From: a bacterium
GTDB taxonomy: Bacteria > BMS3Abin14
Direction: 5' to 3'
DNA: 32,667 nucleotides
Assembly: GCA_020350725.1 (NCBI GenBank)
Contig: CP070719.1
Location: forward strand, 489,696-522,362
The translations under genes and the position numbers were made by a program. Under the pieces are notes generated by a model. The model was not told where the DNA came from. It was given only the letters and a program-made list of their open reading frames with translations, and ran no database searches. Shown piece after piece: positions 31,347 to 32,667 of the stretch. Every line of letters begins with the position of its first letter. Positions within the stretch are counted from its first letter, which is position 1.

Positions 31347-31922
31347 ATGCAGCCGAAGATCAAAACCAAACAGAACTACACGCCCAATGACGTTGGGATG
31401 CTGCTCGGCGTGCACCATAACACCATCAAGAACTGGATCAAGAGCAATCAGGTCCTCGCATTCCAGACCGTGGGCGGGCACTACAGGGTACCCAGGCGGG
31501 AAGTGGTCAGGCTCATCAAGGACCGCGGACTGCCCGTACCCGAAGAGCTTCAGGGCCCCATGGGCCTGCTCTACGTCGTAGACGACGATGAGCTGATAAG
31601 AAGAGCCATGGAGGACGCCCTGGACGACACGTACGAGATCTACACCTTCTCCAACGGCTTCGACGCCCTCATGCAGATGGGTCGCCTCAAGCCCGACCTC
31701 CTCGTCCTGGATATCTACATGCCCGGCATCGACGGCCTCGCCCTGGTCAAGAAGATCCGCCAGGACGAAAAGCTCACCTCCATCCACGTCATCGGGATGT
31801 CCGGAAAATCGGTGGATGCCGCGCATGCCATCGCCTCCGGCTTCAACGAGTTCTTCGACAAGAACGACGGGCTCCTGCCCATCGTTTCGAAGGTCCGGGA
31901 ATTTCTGGGAACACCGGTGTAA
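31347..31922 (+). CDS. HTH-REC regulator: excisionase/MerR-like DNA-binding domain fused to a C-terminal receiver
   Basis: A 191-residue protein. Residues ~10-60 form an excisionase/MerR-type helix-turn-helix (YTPNDVGMLLGVHHNTIKNW, then a wing GGHYRVPRREV). Residues ~73-190 are a receiver with D79-D80-D81, phospho-acceptor D122 (LLVLDIYMPGIDG), an MSG switch region and K172. The order is reversed from usual response regulators, with DNA binding first. AGGAG lies 5 nt before the ATG. A promoter and a 12-bp palindrome lie just upstream. No kinase is nearby. The family is recognised by parts only; its target genes are unknown. Confidence 0.85.
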   Translation: MQPKIKTKQNYTPNDVGMLLGVHHNTIKNWIKSNQVLAFQTVGGHYRVPRREVVRLIKDRGLPVPEELQGPMGLLYVVDDDELIRRAMEDALDDTYEIYTFSNGFDALMQMGRLKPDLLVLDIYMPGIDGLALVKKIRQDEKLTSIHVIGMSGKSVDAAHAIASGFNEFFDKNDGLLPIVSKVREFLGTPV

Positions 31923-31926
31923 AGAC

Positions 31927-31954
31927 AGTCCAGAGTCCAGAGGCCAGAGTCCAG
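31927..31954 (+). repeat. Heptad repeat tract, four units
   Basis: AGTCCAG twice, AGGCCAG, AGTCCAG, starting 5 nt after the stop of the HTH-REC gene. Confidence 0.8.
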
Positions 31955-32014
31955 AGGGGCGCGGGATGCAGCCCATCGAGAGGGAGCGGACGGGCGATGG
32001 GGCGAACAAGCGGT

Positions 32015-32050
32015 TGTCATTGCGAACCGATGCCCGTGTGAAGCAATCTC
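32015..32050 (+). repeat. Dispersed-repeat-like element (TGTCATTGCGA...AAGCAATCTC)
   Basis: Begins TGTCATTGCGA and ends GAAGCAATCTC. From memory this resembles a short intergenic repeat found in many unrelated environmental genomes; no search was possible. Confidence 0.5.
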
Positions 32051-32067
32051 GATGATATAGAGCCTTT

Positions 32068-32124
32068 ACCACAGAGGGCCACAGAACGGTCCCTTTCAGA
32101 CCGCATCACAGAGAACCACAGAGG
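32068..32124 (+). repeat. CACAGAG-word repeat cluster
   Basis: ACCACAGAGGG, CCACAGAAC, then TCACAGAGAACCACAGAGG: four copies of a (C/T)CACAGA word within ~55 nt. Confidence 0.5.
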
Positions 32125-32133
32125 TAATCTCAG

Positions 32134-32331
32134 TTTTGGATTTTGGATTCGCTACCTAATCACTAATCACAAGTCACTCATCACGGCGGTCTCAACTGTG
32201 AACCGTGAACCGTGAACCAGTCTTTTCGAATCACAAATTACGAATCACTAATCACGGGTGCTACCTAATCACAAGTCACTCATCACGGCTCTTTCCCAAC
32301 CGGGAACTGTGAACTCGGAACTAAGAACTAA
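32134..32331 (+). repeat. Composite heptad repeat block
   Basis: TTTTGGA twice; AATCACT, AATCACA, AGTCACT, CATCACG; GTGAACC three times; AATCACA, AATTACG, AATCACT, AATCACG; AATCACA, AGTCACT, CATCACG again; then GAACTGT, GAACTCG, GAACTAA twice. An identical ~25-nt string containing AATCACA, AGTCACT and CATCACG occurs at about 32163 and 32265. This is most of the 473-nt gap 31923-32395. Confidence 0.85.
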
Positions 32332-32351
32332 GAACGATCCCCTCACTTTCC

Positions 32352-32380
32352 TTGACTAAACACAAGTCTGTTGCTAAATT
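32352..32380 (+). promoter_or_regulatory. Putative promoter of tRNA-Pro
   Basis: TTGACT (32352-32357), 17 nt, TAAATT (32375-32380), ending 15 nt before the tRNA. Confidence 0.65.
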
Positions 32381-32395
32381 CCCCCTCTGTTACTG

Positions 32396-32472
<77 letters not shown>

Positions 32473-32478
32473 GACACA

Positions 32479-32510
32479 AAAACCGGAAGCCGTCTGCTTC
32501 CGGTTTTTTT
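32479..32510 (+). terminator. Rho-independent terminator after tRNA-Pro
   Basis: AAAACCGGAAGC (32479-32490) pairs with GCTTCCGGTTTT (32496-32507) around a 5-nt loop, then a T run. Confidence 0.92.
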
Positions 32511-32532
32511 ATGCCGCGGCGGGGTAGGGGGC

Positions 32533-32578
32533 CCTTCGACAGGCTCCGTTCGACAGGCTCACGACAGGCAGGACAGGC
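32533..32578 (+). repeat. Tandem TTCGACAGGCTC-type repeat
   Basis: TTCGACAGGCTC occurs twice (from about 32535 and 32550), then ACGACAGGCAGGACAGG. It is related to the complement of 30994-31012. The remaining sequence to 32667 is G-rich and noncoding, with no other element seen. Confidence 0.55.
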
Positions 32579-32667
32579 CGAGGGCCACAGTATTTGCGCG
32601 GGGGCGGCGGGGCGAAGGGGAGAGGGGGCGAAAGACCGACGCGGAGACGAGGGGAGAAAGACGAATC

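Overview
The window (about 32.7 kb, GC-rich coding DNA) looks like ordinary chromosome from a Gram-negative bacterium. The signs are a probable outer-membrane barrel, a periplasmic amidase with an AMIN domain, GlnD, IHF-alpha, and the gene order thrS-infC-rpmI-rplT-pheS-pheT-ihfA-merR, which is familiar from Deltaproteobacteria/Desulfobacterota such as Geobacter. That placement is inference; no 16S sequence is present. No phage, IS element, CRISPR array or plasmid gene was found.

Layout. 1-577: 3' end of an rRNA operon (23S end, 5S, terminator). 787-3076: an AI-2E-type permease, then three tandem paralogous tiny Cys-rich proteins. 3118-3786 (minus): a secreted protein of unknown function. 4088-13143: HIT hydrolase, LapA-domain protein, TPR/SPOR-like protein, mutS, amidase and glnD, many joined by ATGA or TTGA overlaps. 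13156-14504 (minus): a two-gene signalling operon, a CheY-like receiver then a REC-GGDEF diguanylate cyclase. 14713-18760: rarA-mutL-miaA, all ATGA-coupled. 19041-22524: an exported PPC-like protein, pgsA and a putative outer-membrane barrel. 22827-22901: tRNA-Val. 23038-30925: thrS, infC (probable ATA start), rpmI, rplT, a T-box leader, pheS, pheT (without the usual EMAP/tRNA-binding insert), ihfA and merR. 31347-31922: a regulator with an N-terminal excisionase/MerR-type helix-turn-helix and a C-terminal receiver domain. 32396-32472: tRNA-Pro.

How the genes work together. Mismatch repair (mutS, mutL) and replication-fork maintenance (rarA) sit in two neighbouring operons, with cell-wall hydrolysis (amidase plus a SPOR-like protein), nitrogen sensing (glnD) and tRNA modification (miaA). 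The right half is a translation block. Its pheST part appears to be controlled by a phenylalanyl-tRNA-sensing T-box with a readable specifier (TTC), antiterminator and terminator.

Most unusual features. Nearly every intergenic gap is filled with degenerate repeats in strict 7-nt register, or 15-nt (7+8) register, using different word families in different gaps. They often begin at the stop codon of the upstream gene. They resemble in kind, but not in sequence, the heptamer STRR repeats of cyanobacteria. Other points are the pheS T-box outside Firmicutes, the short PheT, the three Cys-rich paralogs (the first with its ribosome binding site inside a hairpin), and the HTH-REC regulator.
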